A stretch of 38,032 nt of DNA. Source: an uncultured Eubacteriales bacterium. GTDB taxonomy: Bacteria > Bacillota > Clostridia > Oscillospirales > Ruminococcaceae. A model generated the notes under the pieces. It was not told where the DNA came from. It did not search any database and saw only the letters and a program-made list of their open reading frames with translations. Within the stretch, counting starts at the first letter, position 1. Every line of letters begins with the position of its first letter. Positions 8,604 through 17,141 of this stretch are shown here, one piece after another. Where the stretch lies: positions 1-38,032 of the forward strand of contig OMXI01000024.1 in NCBI GenBank assembly GCA_900314975.1. Direction: 5' to 3'. The position numbers and the translations under genes are program-made.

Positions 8604-8632
8604 ATTATATCACGATGCTTGCTCAAAGTCAA
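8604..8632 (-). promoter_or_regulatory. Promoter of the MBOAT-DHHW operon
   Basis: TTGACT (8627-8632), a 17-nt spacer and TATAAT (8604-8609) on the minus strand, about 75 nt upstream of the MBOAT start. Confidence 0.88.
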
Positions 8633-8645
8633 TGATATCAGGCAC

Positions 8646-8677
8646 AAAACTACAGCGCTGTCCAAAAAACAGCGCTG
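8646..8677 (-). terminator. Terminator of the small membrane protein gene
   Basis: The 9-bp stem CAGCGCTGT / ACAGCGCTG (8653-8677) with a 7-nt loop, followed on the minus strand by a short AGTTTTG tail. It lies 6 bases after the stop codon. Confidence 0.7.
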
Positions 8678-8683
8678 ATTGGG

Positions 8684-9211
8684 TCAATCTATGATACTCT
8701 TTACGGGCTTGTTTTCTTTTTCCTGTTTTTTGCGCTTTTTCTTTCTGACTGCGGCGGCTACGGCGATAACGGCAAGCGCAAGCGACAGCAGAGCGCCCGC
8801 AAGCAGCGGCACAGCCCTGTAGATATACTTTTTATCAAGGTCGAGCAGGTCGTTTGAGACGGCTCTTTTTTCAAGCTCACGCCGTGCGGTCTTTACGAAC
8901 CAGCGGTAAGAGGCGCAGCAGCTTATCGTTCCCGCGAGTGCGAAAGCAAACGAAACTACGTACTTTTTGAAAACCGAAAGCAGCATAGCACCTATTATCA
9001 GCGCCTCGCCTGCGCCCATAGCTATGCCTGTCCACGCGGGCGGCGAAAAGTCGTCATACGCGCCGCGAAAAAGCGACAAGACCGTGACGCTGCCCCAGAA
9101 AACCGCGCCGTATGCAAACAGGGCAAGCATAAGATACTTTATTATCCGCACGTAAAGCGGCTCTTTTTTTGTTTTTAAAACGAGCCTTGCAGGCTTGCCC
9201 GATTTTGACAT
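8684..9211 (-). CDS. Four-helix membrane protein of unknown function
   Basis: 175 residues. I do not recognise the family. Four hydrophobic segments are visible (about 25-47, 60-81, 84-101 and 133-155), with a basic N-terminus and a very basic C-terminal tail (KKKKRKK-like) that should lie in the cytoplasm. Between the third and fourth segments is a charged loop. It has its own promoter and terminator, so it is a single-gene unit next to the divergently placed spoIVB. The ribosome site AAGGGTGG stands 6 nt before the ATG. Its position beside sporulation genes may be chance. Confidence 0.7.
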   Translation of the reverse strand: MSKSGKPARLVLKTKKEPLYVRIIKYLMLALFAYGAVFWGSVTVLSLFRGAYDDFSPPAWTGIAMGAGEALIIGAMLLSVFKKYVVSFAFALAGTISCCASYRWFVKTARRELEKRAVSNDLLDLDKKYIYRAVPLLAGALLSLALAVIAVAAAVRKKKRKKQEKENKPVKSIID

Positions 9212-9251
9212 AATCGACCACCCTTATGTAGTATAATCTGCTTGTGGTGTA

Positions 9252-9280
9252 ATTGTACCACATTTTAAGGTATTTAGCAA
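9252..9280 (-). promoter_or_regulatory. Promoter of the small membrane protein gene
   Basis: TTGCTA (9275-9280), a 17-nt spacer and TACAAT (9252-9257) on the minus strand. Confidence 0.7.
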
Positions 9281-9409
9281 GCGCAAAGAAAAGTGTGGCA
9301 TAAAAACCAAGTCAGATTATGCTTGAATTGGATTTGAATTAACCCGCCGGCGCGGTGAACAATAAAGACACAGCGACGTGAAAATTTTTGAAAGGAGATA
9401 TAAATTATT

Positions 9410-10615
9410 ATGTGTGATTTTTTCAGAAAATTCGCTGCGGCGTTTCTGGCGGTCGGACTTTCGCTGGTGCTGCTGGTGGGATTTTACGCATTTGCGCTGC
9501 CTGACCGCTTTTTCACCGACGGTGAGGAAAATTTTTCGCTCGGCACGTTTTTATGCGTTTCGGCAAAGCCGTGCGAGCGCGACATAACCGCTGCGCAGGG
9601 CGGAAAAAGCTCAAAGAGCACGCTTATGCTGCTGGGCAGCGTACCGATAAAGGACGTTACGACGGACAGCATGAAAAGACCTATGCTCGTTCCGTGCGGC
9701 GAGCCTTTCGGAGTGAAGCTGATGACGCAGGGCGTACTGGTGGTGAGCTTGCAGGAAAACTGCGGTAAATGCGCGGCGCGCGAAAGCGGCATACGAAGGG
9801 GTGACATTATCCTGTCGATAAACGGCAAAAGCGTGGGCAGCAACGAGGAAGTCGGCGAGATAATTGCGCAAAGCGGCGGAAAAGCGTGTGAGGTGCGGCT
9901 TGTGCGAGACGGTGACGAAAAGACGCTTGAGCTTATCCCTGACAGGATAAACGGCGAATACAAGGCAGGTATGTGGGTGCGCGACTCGTCGGCGGGCATT
10001 GGCACGATGACCTTTTATGACAGGCAGACCGGGCATTTCGGCGGGCTGGGACACCCGATATGCGATGCAGACGTTAAGACTCCCCTGCCGCTTTCGCAGG
10101 GCAAAACAGGTGACATCAGACTTATAGACTATGTTCGCTCAAAAAGCGGCTCTCCCGGCTGGCTGAGCGGTGATTTTGTGAACGGCTCAAACACGGGCAG
10201 CGTGCTAATCAACAGCAAATGCGGCGTTTTCGGTGAGCTGTACTCGCCGCCGAAGGTCGACCACGAGGAAATTCCTCTGGGCTTTCGGCAGGAGATACAA
10301 AACGGCGAGGCGGAGATATACACCTCTATCGACAACACGGGGCCTAAAAGATACAAGGTGAAAATTTCGGGCGTTGACCTTTCGGGCAAGGGCAGCCACG
10401 ATTTCGACATCGAGGTGACGGACAAGGCGCTTATCGACAAGACGGGCGGAATACTTCAGGGCATGAGCGGCTCGCCGATAATACAGGGCGGCAGGCTGGT
10501 GGGCGCTGTTACGCACGTTCTGGTAGATGACCCAAAGTGCGGCTTTGCGGTATTTGCCGACAGAATGTACGAGATGTGCGAAAAACTGCCGCAGATCACG
10601 GAAAAGGCAAGCTGA
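9410..10615 (+). CDS. spoIVB: SpoIVB peptidase (sporulation signalling, family S55)
   Basis: 401 residues. An N-terminal membrane anchor (about 9-30), a PDZ domain (about 100-180, with GIRRGDIILSINGK) and the S55 protease domain. The domain shows GIGTMTFYD, the histidine motif FGGLGHPI (His215) and the serine motif GILQGMSGSPI (Ser355). In Bacillus SpoIVB is made in the forespore, secreted into the intermembrane space, and triggers processing of pro-sigma-K. The order spoIVB then spo0A is conserved across spore-forming Firmicutes and supports the call. The ATG follows AAAGGAG at 12 nt, slightly long. No convincing sigma-G or sigma-F promoter was found upstream. The gene ends in its own terminator, so spo0A is transcribed separately. 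Confidence 0.95.
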   Translation: MCDFFRKFAAAFLAVGLSLVLLVGFYAFALPDRFFTDGEENFSLGTFLCVSAKPCERDITAAQGGKSSKSTLMLLGSVPIKDVTTDSMKRPMLVPCGEPFGVKLMTQGVLVVSLQENCGKCAARESGIRRGDIILSINGKSVGSNEEVGEIIAQSGGKACEVRLVRDGDEKTLELIPDRINGEYKAGMWVRDSSAGIGTMTFYDRQTGHFGGLGHPICDADVKTPLPLSQGKTGDIRLIDYVRSKSGSPGWLSGDFVNGSNTGSVLINSKCGVFGELYSPPKVDHEEIPLGFRQEIQNGEAEIYTSIDNTGPKRYKVKISGVDLSGKGSHDFDIEVTDKALIDKTGGILQGMSGSPIIQGGRLVGAVTHVLVDDPKCGFAVFADRMYEMCEKLPQITEKAS

Positions 10616-10631
10616 AAAGGCTTGCTTTTTT
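10607..10631 (+). terminator. Terminator of spoIVB
   Basis: The stem GCAAGC / GCTTGC (10607-10625) is followed by six Ts. The stop codon lies in the loop. Confidence 0.8.
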
Positions 10632-10640
10632 GCGCGCTTT

Positions 10641-10714
10641 TGCGACATTTCGACACTGTGCGGGGCGGTTTGACAAGCCGCCGGGCGCAAGGTGTCGAAG
10701 AGGCGGTGTCGACA
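10641..10714. promoter_or_regulatory. Cluster of Spo0A boxes upstream of spo0A
   Basis: Exact 7-bp Spo0A boxes (TGTCGAA) lie at 10649-10655 (minus strand) and 10693-10699 (plus strand). One-mismatch boxes are TGTCGCA at 10641-10647 (minus) and the palindrome TGTCGACA at 10707-10714; another weaker site, TGTCGTA, is at 10787-10793. A GGCGG/CCGCC hairpin lies between the two groups. Bacillus spo0A has 0A boxes in its own promoter region, so this is probably an autoregulatory site. Confidence 0.75.
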
Positions 10715-10732
10715 AGTGCTGAATGATGTTAA

Positions 10733-10753
10733 AATATTTCGTTTGGAAATATT
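10733..10753. repeat. Short perfect inverted repeat upstream of spo0A
   Basis: AATATTTC and GAAATATT are separated by 5 nt. The AT-rich palindrome lies between the Spo0A boxes and the promoter and could be an operator; no regulator is recognised. Confidence 0.55.
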
Positions 10754-10822
10754 CTGTGCGTTAAAGTTGTGCATTATGCTGCAAAGTGTCGTAATTTTTA
10801 TGACGATTTATCCAAAAAACTA

Positions 10823-10851
10823 TTGCATTTGAAATGCTTTTGTGATATGCT
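10823..10851 (+). promoter_or_regulatory. Probable promoter of spo0A
   Basis: TTGCAT (10823-10828), 17 nt, then TATGCT (10846-10851) preceded by TGA, an extended -10 arrangement. The spacer holds the palindrome GCATTTGAAATGC. No clear sigma-H promoter was found. Confidence 0.55.
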
Positions 10852-10925
10852 AATGAACGTGGAAAACATATAGAGCTCTGTACAAACATAACAACCAAGT
10901 TCATCGACATTCAGGAGGAATAATT

Positions 10926-11708
10926 ATGACAAACAAGATAAAGATACTTATTGGTGACGATTCGGCGCAGTACGGCGTATTTTGTGCCTCTTCCCTGCGC
11001 TCTATGGGATTTTTCGTAATAACAAGGCAAAAGGACGGAATGGTTATCTACGATGCGATAAAGAACGAGCAGCCCGACATTGTTATTATAGATGCGGTGA
11101 TGCCAAGCCTTGACGCTATCGAGCTTATAAAGAAGGTGTCGGCTTCAAGCTACAAAAAGCCGATGTTTATTGTGACAAGTGCGTATGAAAACGCTTTTAT
11201 AGAAAGTCAGGTAATGGGTGCGGGCGCGAGCTATTTTATGCTAAAGCCGTTTGACGTTAAGATGCTCGGCGACAGGATAAAGGCTATGCTGGACATTGAC
11301 ACCGACATAGGTGCGGGCAGCGCCTCGGTACATAAGAAAGGCAGCCCCAACCTTGAAATAATCGTTACGGATATTATCCACCAGATAGGCGTTCCTGCGC
11401 ACATCAAGGGGTATCACTATCTGCGCGAGGCGATAATATCCTGCGTTAATGACCGCGAGATGCTCGAAAGCGTTACGAAGCTGCTGTATCCGTCGGTCGC
11501 AAAGAAGTTTACTACCACGCCGTCAAGAGTTGAGAGAGCTATCCGCCACGCGATTGAAATTGCTTGGGACAGGGGCGATGTAGACACCCTCAACAGCTTT
11601 TTCGGCTATACTATAAATGTTGGCAAGGGAAAACCCACTAACAGCGAGTTTATCGCGCTTATTACAGACAAGATATGCCTTAAATACAAGTCCCTTGTCG
11701 CTTGCTGA
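10926..11708 (+). CDS. spo0A: Sporulation master regulator Spo0A
   Basis: 260 residues. The receiver domain (1-122) has the acidic pair Asp11-Asp12, phospho-acceptor Asp56 (VIIDAVMP), Ser85 in the Thr/Ser position and Lys107. After a short hinge comes the C-terminal DNA-binding domain (about 142-255), with the recognition helix region [15 protein letters not shown] (200-214) and the invariant stretch [11 protein letters not shown] (236-246). Phosphorylated Spo0A binds TGTCGAA boxes and starts sporulation; such boxes lie directly upstream. The ATG stands 8 nt after GGAGG. It is a single-gene unit ending in a strong terminator. Length and all key residues are normal, so the sporulation switch looks intact. 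Confidence 0.97.
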   Translation: MTNKIKILIGDDSAQYGVFCASSLRSMGFFVITRQKDGMVIYDAIKNEQPDIVIIDAVMPSLDAIELIKKVSASSYKKPMFIVTSAYENAFIESQVMGAGASYFMLKPFDVKMLGDRIKAMLDIDTDIGAGSASVHKKGSPNLEIIVTDIIHQIGVPAHIKGYHYLREAIISCVNDREMLESVTKLLYPSVAKKFTTTPSRVERAIRHAIEIAWDRGDVDTLNSFFGYTINVGKGKPTNSEFIALITDKICLKYKSLVAC

Positions 11709-11739
11709 ACAACGCTTCCCCCAATATTCCTTTACCCTA

Positions 11740-11778
11740 TGCGCACTGTCGGTTTCCCCCGCAGTGCGCACTTTTTTT
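11740..11778 (+). terminator. Terminator of spo0A
   Basis: The 9-bp stem TGCGCACTG / CAGTGCGCA with a C-rich loop, then C and seven Ts. Confidence 0.88.
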
Positions 11779-11903
11779 GCGCAGATACACGGATATTCCC
11801 AAAAGTTATGGTGTGCGATAGAAACAGGATATATCCGCATTATTGTATAGTCATTTTAACTAAAATGTGAAAAAATGCATTTAGTTTTCCGTAACTTTTA
11901 ATA

Positions 11904-11932
11904 TTGAAGAATAGCCGCTTTTGTGGTATAAT
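11904..11932 (+). promoter_or_regulatory. Promoter of the DUF4430-ECF operon
   Basis: TTGAAG (11904-11909), a 17-nt spacer and TATAAT (11927-11932). The leader is only about 26 nt, which leaves no room for a riboswitch. Confidence 0.85.
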
Positions 11933-11964
11933 AATTGCAGTTTAAAATAAAGGAGTAAAGTAAA

Positions 11965-12642
11965 ATGAAAAAGTTTTTATCAACACTTGCGGCAGCGGTA
12001 CTTTGCGTTGCGTGCCTGGTATCGTGCGGCGATTCAAGTTCAAAATCAGATTCTTCAAGCAAGGCGGCTGCATCTTCAAGCGCATCTGACAGCTCTGTAA
12101 CAGAGTCAAGCTCGGCTGCTGACAGCTCAAGCGAGGACAGCTCAAATGCCGAGGACAGCTCAAAGGCTGAGGAAAGCTCAAACGCTGACAGTTCATCTGC
12201 AAACGATGCAAAATCGCAGGCTGAACTGACCATTGACGTTTCCGACATCAACGCAAACTACGATATGCTTGAAAAGGGACTTCAGAGCGAGGAGTTCGTT
12301 CCAAAGAGCGGCAAGATCCTTGAGGGCGAAAGCGTTGAGATCACAGACGGCATGACTGCATTCCAGCTGCTCACCAAGGTATGCGAGAGCAAGAACATCA
12401 AGGTAGAGTCCAAGAATACTGATTACGGTATGTATGTTTCGGGTATCAACAACATAAGCGAAGGCTCGTGCGGCAGCGTATCGGGCTGGATGTTCAAGGT
12501 AAACGGCAAGGAACCCGGTGTCGGCGCTGACGCTTACAAGCTGCAGGCAGGCGACAAGGTCGAGTTCTTCTACATCTGCGACTACAACAAGTACTATGCA
12601 AACCAGACAACTACCGAGGCTACAACGCAGGCTGCTGCATAA
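11965..12642 (+). CDS. DUF4430 lipoprotein, likely extracellular part of an ECF transporter
   Basis: 225 residues. The signal peptide ends in the lipobox LVSC (Cys21). A Ser/Asp/Ala-rich linker of low complexity (22-88) is followed by a DUF4430 domain (about 120-205) with the characteristic SGWMFKVNG (173-181), then GVGADAYKLQAGDKVEF. DUF4430 resembles the C-terminal beta domain of the animal cobalamin carriers intrinsic factor and transcobalamin. The gene overlaps ecfT by 1 nt (TAATG) and leads a complete ECF operon, so it probably captures the substrate outside the cell and hands it to the S component. Cobalamin or a related corrinoid is the natural guess, but no cobalamin riboswitch precedes it. 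The Ser-rich linker probably spans the wall. Confidence 0.78.
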   Translation: MKKFLSTLAAAVLCVACLVSCGDSSSKSDSSSKAAASSSASDSSVTESSSAADSSSEDSSNAEDSSKAEESSNADSSSANDAKSQAELTIDVSDINANYDMLEKGLQSEEFVPKSGKILEGESVEITDGMTAFQLLTKVCESKNIKVESKNTDYGMYVSGINNISEGSCGSVSGWMFKVNGKEPGVGADAYKLQAGDKVEFFYICDYNKYYANQTTTEATTQAAA

Positions 12643-13499
12643 TGTGCTATTTTAAAACATTTGACCCTACAGTGCCCATGACGTACCTTTTGTGCGTCAT
12701 GAGCATTTGTGTATTTACGGCAAATCCATATTTGCAGCTTTGCGCACTTTTCGGCGGTGCAGTGCTGCTTTTGTGCATTAAAAAGAGAAAGGCTCTGAAG
12801 CTGCTTTTGCTGTGCGCGGTCATTATAGCGGTAATGGGCGCAACGAACCCGATTTTCGTTCACCGCGGGCTGACGGAGCTTTTTCATATCGGCAAGGACC
12901 CATACACGCTGGAGGCACTGCTTTACGGCGTGAGCATGGGCTGTGCTATTGCGGGGCTGCTGATATGGTTCAGCGCATTCAACGCGATCGTCACACAGGA
13001 CGATATACTTGCGGTTTTTGGCAAACGTATGCCCAAGACCGCTCTTGTTATATCTATGATACTTGGATTTATTCCCAAGCTGCACGATAAGTACGTTGAT
13101 CTTCTGCACGCGCAGTACGGCACGGGCGGCACATGCAGAAAGAGCCTGCGGCGGTGTGCGGTGCTGTTTGTGGCGTGTCTTGCGTACGAGGCGGAGAGGG
13201 TGATGGACGTCTCGCTTTCGATGAAATCGCGCGGCTACGGTTTGAAAAAACGCACACGTGCGCAGCGCAGACGTTTCCGCAAAAGCGACGATGCGGCGAT
13301 AGCCTTTTCGGTGGGGCTGTGCGCTGTGTGCTTTATGCTTATCGGCAAGGGCAGGCTTGACTACTGGTACTACCCTCGGCTTTCACCGGGCGGCTTTGAC
13401 GCGCTGGGCGTGGGCAGCTACTTTTTACTTTGCATTTCACCGCTTTACTTTATCGTCAAGGAGAGAACGTTATGGAGATACTGTCCTGCAAAGAACTGA
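12642..13499 (+). CDS. ecfT: ECF transporter transmembrane component EcfT
   Basis: 285 residues with several membrane segments (about 12-46, 52-68, 92-112, 133-147, 235-252, 262-278). The cytoplasmic region carries the coupling-helix motif MKSRGYG (194-200), the Ala/Ser-Arg-Gly signature that contacts the ATPases in EcfT proteins. EcfT links the ATPase pair to the substrate-binding S component in the membrane. Its start codon overlaps the stop of the lipoprotein, and its end overlaps the ATPase gene by 28 nt, so the operon is tightly coupled. Length is normal for EcfT. Confidence 0.85.
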   Translation: MCYFKTFDPTVPMTYLLCVMSICVFTANPYLQLCALFGGAVLLLCIKKRKALKLLLLCAVIIAVMGATNPIFVHRGLTELFHIGKDPYTLEALLYGVSMGCAIAGLLIWFSAFNAIVTQDDILAVFGKRMPKTALVISMILGFIPKLHDKYVDLLHAQYGTGGTCRKSLRRCAVLFVACLAYEAERVMDVSLSMKSRGYGLKKRTRAQRRRFRKSDDAAIAFSVGLCAVCFMLIGKGRLDYWYYPRLSPGGFDALGVGSYFLLCISPLYFIVKERTLWRYCPAKN

Positions 13500-15118
13500 A
13501 TTTCGCATACAGCGGCAGCGATAGGCAAACGCTGTGCGGTGTCAGCTTTGGCGTGCAAAGATCGCAGGTGGTGCTTGTTGTGGGCAGGACGGGCAGCGGA
13601 AAATCCACGCTGCTGCGGCTGCTCAAAAAGGAGATAGCGCCTGTGGGCGAGATGTCGGGCGAGATAAAGGTAAACGGCAAGGCGCAAAGCGAGTTGTCGC
13701 TGCTTGAAAGCACGCAGCTTATCTCCTACGTTTCGCAGAACCCGCAGACGCAGACGGTTACACACAACGTAAGCTCGGAGCTTGCGTTCGGGCTTGAAAG
13801 CCTTGGCATCGGCAAGGACGAGATACTGGGCAGAGTGGGCGAAATGGCGGCTTACTTTGGCATCGAGGATATTTATTCAAAGCGCATAGACGAGCTTTCG
13901 GGCGGGCAGAAGCAGCTTTGCTGTCTGTGTGCTGCGCTGGTGCAAAGCCCGCAGATACTGCTGCTTGACGAGCCTGCGGCGCAGCTTGACCCTATCGGCA
14001 CGGGCAAGCTGTTCTCGGTACTGCGCAGGCTCAACAGCGAGCTTGGCACAACGCTGATAATCGCAGAGCACGATGTGCAGGGCGCGTTTGAGTTCTGCGA
14101 CAAAATAATAGTGCTTGACGGCGGCAGGGCTGTGTGCTGCAACGACAAGGAGAGCTTTTTAAAGGCGGCGGCGGCTGACGAGAGCCTGCGCGGATACATA
14201 CCTGCGTGCGCGCGTGCGGTAATGCCGCTTGGCAGGACGGCTTTCAACGTAAGGCAGGCAAAGGGGATCATCGAGCAGGTGTTCAGGCGCGAGGATACAA
14301 AAACACCTGACCAAAAGCCTGTGCGCAGCGATAAGGCGCAGTACGCTGTTACGGCACGCAACGTGTATTTCCGCTACTCGCGCGAGGACAGGGACGTTAT
14401 AAAGTGCCTTGATATGCAGGTAAGGCAGGGCGAGATATTTGCGGCGGCAGGCTCAAACGGCTGCGGCAAGACTACGCTGCTGAAGGTTTTAAGCGGCATT
14501 TTAAAGCCGTGGCAGGGCAAGGTGACTATCGGCGGAAAGAACATAAAAGCATACAAGGGGAACAGCCTTTACCGCGAAAATGCGGCGGTGATGCCGCAGG
14601 ATCCGTATGATCTGTTCACCAGCCAGAGCGTGCGTGATGAGCTTGACAAGACCTGCCGCGATATGAACGAAAAAGGCGGATATGACGAGCTTTGCGCGCA
14701 GTTCGGCATTGGCGGGCTGCTCGATATGCACCCGTTTGACCTCTCGGGCGGCGAGATACAAAAGTGCGCGATGGTAAAGCTTTTGCTGACAAAGCCGCAG
14801 GTGCTTTTCCTTGACGAGCCAAGCAAGGCGCTTGACCCGCAGGCAAAGGCTGTGCTGGGGCAGACGCTGCAAAGCCTTTCGCAGCAGGGCAGGACGGTCA
14901 TCATCGCGACGCACGACCTTGATTTTGCGGCGCAGTATGCTCACACCTGCGCGCTGTTCTTCGACGGAAAGGCACACAGCTGCGCACAAAGCAGAGAGTT
15001 TTTCGCGCGCAATAACTTCTACACGACCGATGCAAGCAGGATAGCGCGAAACGTTTTCCCAAGCGCTGTGACGGTGCAGGAGCTTGAAGCGGCGGTCAGA
15101 AGCGGTGATAGGCTATGA
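13472..15118 (+). CDS. Fused ECF transporter ATPase (two ABC domains in one chain)
   Basis: 548 residues from the ATG at 13472, 7 nt after AAGGAG; an upstream ATG at 13430 lies inside ecfT and has no such site. Two complete ABC ATPase domains are present. The first (1-235) has Walker A GRTGSGKST (38-46), signature LSGGQKQ (142-148) and Walker B LLLDEP (163-168). The second (about 290-530) has GSNGCGKTT (327-335), LSGGEIQ (424-430) and LFLDEP (445-450). Most ECF systems encode EcfA and EcfA' separately; here they are one protein joined by a linker of about 50 residues. It should power uptake together with EcfT and the S component on either side. Confidence 0.92.
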   Translation: MEILSCKELNFAYSGSDRQTLCGVSFGVQRSQVVLVVGRTGSGKSTLLRLLKKEIAPVGEMSGEIKVNGKAQSELSLLESTQLISYVSQNPQTQTVTHNVSSELAFGLESLGIGKDEILGRVGEMAAYFGIEDIYSKRIDELSGGQKQLCCLCAALVQSPQILLLDEPAAQLDPIGTGKLFSVLRRLNSELGTTLIIAEHDVQGAFEFCDKIIVLDGGRAVCCNDKESFLKAAAADESLRGYIPACARAVMPLGRTAFNVRQAKGIIEQVFRREDTKTPDQKPVRSDKAQYAVTARNVYFRYSREDRDVIKCLDMQVRQGEIFAAAGSNGCGKTTLLKVLSGILKPWQGKVTIGGKNIKAYKGNSLYRENAAVMPQDPYDLFTSQSVRDELDKTCRDMNEKGGYDELCAQFGIGGLLDMHPFDLSGGEIQKCAMVKLLLTKPQVLFLDEPSKALDPQAKAVLGQTLQSLSQQGRTVIIATHDLDFAAQYAHTCALFFDGKAHSCAQSREFFARNNFYTTDASRIARNVFPSAVTVQELEAAVRSGDRL

Positions 15119-15876
15119 GCAGCACGAGGACAAAGATCATCAGCCTGTGCATATTTCTGCTTGCCTTTCCTGCGATATGCGTTGTGGGCGTGGTGTTTTT
15201 CAAGGACCGCTCGGTCAGCTTTGTGCTGACTGGCGTGGTGCTGGCGATGCTGGCAGGCTATTTTTACATTTACGAAAAAAAAGACTCCCCTGCGTGGGAG
15301 CTTGTAATAATCGCGCTGATGAGCGCACTTTCGGTGCTGGGGCGTATAGTTTTCGCGTTTCTGCCCTCGCTAAAGCCCTGCTCGGCGATAATAATACTGA
15401 CGGCGATATACTTCGGGCGCGAGACAGGGTTTATGGTAGGCGCTTTCACGGCGCTGGTATCGAATTTCTACTTCGGGCAGGGCGCGTGGACGCCGTTTCA
15501 GATGCTTGCGTGGGGACTTACGGGTTACTTTGCGGGTATGCTGGGCAGGTGGCTGGTAAGAAACCGCATTTTATTGCTCGTTTACAGCGCGGTGATAGGC
15601 GTTTTCTTCTCGCTGCTTATGGATCTGTACAGCTGTCTGTGGTTTGACGGCAAGGTGGTGTTTTCGCGCTATCTTGCGCTGATAAGCTCGGCGGCGTGGG
15701 TGACGGTGAGCTACGCGGTATCAAACGTTGTTTTTACGGGGCTTTTTATGGAGCCTTTCGGCAGGATATTCAAGCGGCTGTGTGTAAAGTACGGCATCGG
15801 GATATACCGCTTGCAGACAAATCGCTCAAAGGGGCTGACAGAAGATGACAAAACTGCTGATACGGCTGTTCGTTAA
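15115..15876 (+). CDS. ECF transporter substrate-specific (S) component
   Basis: 253 residues, mostly hydrophobic, with about six to seven membrane segments. The start overlaps the ATPase stop by 4 nt (ATGA). The stretch from about 85 to 150 is typical of one ECF S-component group: LGRIVFAFLPSLKP, then a Gly-rich helix and SNFYFGQGAWTPFQM followed by WGLTGYFAGMLG. An extra N-terminal hairpin of two helices makes it longer than the usual 180-200 residues. S components bind the vitamin in the membrane. The DUF4430 lipoprotein in the same operon points to a corrinoid; the substrate is not shown by the sequence itself. Confidence 0.82.
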   Translation: MSSTRTKIISLCIFLLAFPAICVVGVVFFKDRSVSFVLTGVVLAMLAGYFYIYEKKDSPAWELVIIALMSALSVLGRIVFAFLPSLKPCSAIIILTAIYFGRETGFMVGAFTALVSNFYFGQGAWTPFQMLAWGLTGYFAGMLGRWLVRNRILLLVYSAVIGVFFSLLMDLYSCLWFDGKVVFSRYLALISSAAWVTVSYAVSNVVFTGLFMEPFGRIFKRLCVKYGIGIYRLQTNRSKGLTEDDKTADTAVR

Positions 15877-17011
15877 GGACAGCGACAATGTTAAAGACCC
15901 TGTTGTGCGCGTGCGCTACGGGTATCTTGGCTCGGTGACGGGCATTGTGCTGAACGTTCTGCTTTTTGCGGGAAAGTTTATTGCGGGCTTGCTGTCGGGC
16001 GCTATATCGGTAACGGCTGACGCTTTCAACAACCTCTCCGACGCGGGTTCGTCGATAATGTCGCTGGTAGGCTTTAAAATGGCGGCACAGCCTGCTGACG
16101 AGGAGCATCCTTTCGGACACGGGCGCATGGAGTACGTTTCGGGGCTTATTATTTCGTTTCTGATACTGCTTATGGGGTTTGAGCTTGCGCAGGAATCGGT
16201 GCTGAAGATAATCAGTCCGAAAGACATAAAGTTCTCGTGGCTGACGCTGTGGATACTTGCGGCGTCGGTGCTGGTAAAGCTATGGATGGGGCTTTTCAAC
16301 TTTACGCTGGGCAAAAAGATAAGCTCTACATCTATGAAAGCCACGGCGGCGGATTCTATCTCGGACTGCATATCCACCTCGGCGGTAATCGTGGCGATGC
16401 TGGTTTTGTACTTTGCGGGCGTAAACATCGACAGCTACATCGGTCTGCTGGTTGCGCTGTTTATTCTGTACAGCGGTGTTAAGACATTTCGGGAGAGCCT
16501 TACTCCCCTGCTTGGCACAAAGCCCGACAAGGAGTTTGTGCGCGAGATAACCGCAAAGGTAGAGAGCTACGAGGGTATTGTGGGCACGCACGATTTGATA
16601 GTTCACGATTACGGTGTGGGAAATCTGATAATCTCCATGCACGCGGAGGTGCCTATGCAGATGGATTTCAACTCCGCGCATGAGCTTATCGACAAGGTTG
16701 AGGACGACCTCAAAAAGACATACAAGTGCCTTGTGACGATACACATGGACCCTGTTGCTGTGAACGATGAAAAGACCATGGCGGTCAAGGCGCAGGTGGC
16801 AGAGATAGTCAGAAGTATCGACGAGAGAATGACCATACACGATTTCAGAATGACCGACGGCAAGGACAGGGACAATCTTATCTTTGACATTGTGGTGCCG
16901 TTCGGGCTGAAAATGACAGACGCGCAGGTGCGCGAAAACGTTTCAGCAAAGGTATCTGCGCTTGATAAGGCATACTGCTGTGTGATAAACATTGACAAGG
17001 ACTATGCTTGA
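15845..17011 (+). CDS. Cation diffusion facilitator (CDF) metal exporter, probably manganese-type
   Basis: 388 residues: six membrane segments in the first 215 residues and a long cytoplasmic C-terminus (about 220-388) with two stretches that look like metal-binding CDF tail domains. Family motifs are HPFGHGRMEYV (88-98) and ADAFNNLSDAGSS (58-70). The transport-site residues are Asn62/Asp66 in helix 2 and Asp170/Asp174 in helix 5. The NxxxD-DxxxD set, with no His, is the pattern known for Mn2+ exporters such as MntE rather than zinc CDFs. The gene overlaps the S component by 32 nt, so it is translated from the ECF operon message although its role appears unrelated. The metal is inferred from residues only. 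Confidence 0.85.
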   Translation: MTKLLIRLFVKDSDNVKDPVVRVRYGYLGSVTGIVLNVLLFAGKFIAGLLSGAISVTADAFNNLSDAGSSIMSLVGFKMAAQPADEEHPFGHGRMEYVSGLIISFLILLMGFELAQESVLKIISPKDIKFSWLTLWILAASVLVKLWMGLFNFTLGKKISSTSMKATAADSISDCISTSAVIVAMLVLYFAGVNIDSYIGLLVALFILYSGVKTFRESLTPLLGTKPDKEFVREITAKVESYEGIVGTHDLIVHDYGVGNLIISMHAEVPMQMDFNSAHELIDKVEDDLKKTYKCLVTIHMDPVAVNDEKTMAVKAQVAEIVRSIDERMTIHDFRMTDGKDRDNLIFDIVVPFGLKMTDAQVRENVSAKVSALDKAYCCVINIDKDYA

Positions 17012-17061
17012 TTCGTCAAAAAAGCTCGTTCATTTTTGTGCAACATTTACACAATCTTTAC

Positions 17062-17090
17062 TTGACAAATACTACATCTTGTGTTATTAT
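17062..17090 (+). promoter_or_regulatory. Promoter of the NrdD-like small gene
   Basis: TTGACA (17062-17067), a 17-nt spacer and TATTAT (17085-17090). Confidence 0.85.
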
Positions 17091-17141
17091 AATCTTACAT
17101 TCACAAAATGTACCGAGAATTTTGGAGAGAGGTTGTTAAAA

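Noticed and set aside
11779-11964. Cobalamin riboswitch in front of the DUF4430-ECF operon
   Set aside because: The predicted leader is only about 26 nt and no B12-box is visible in the gap.
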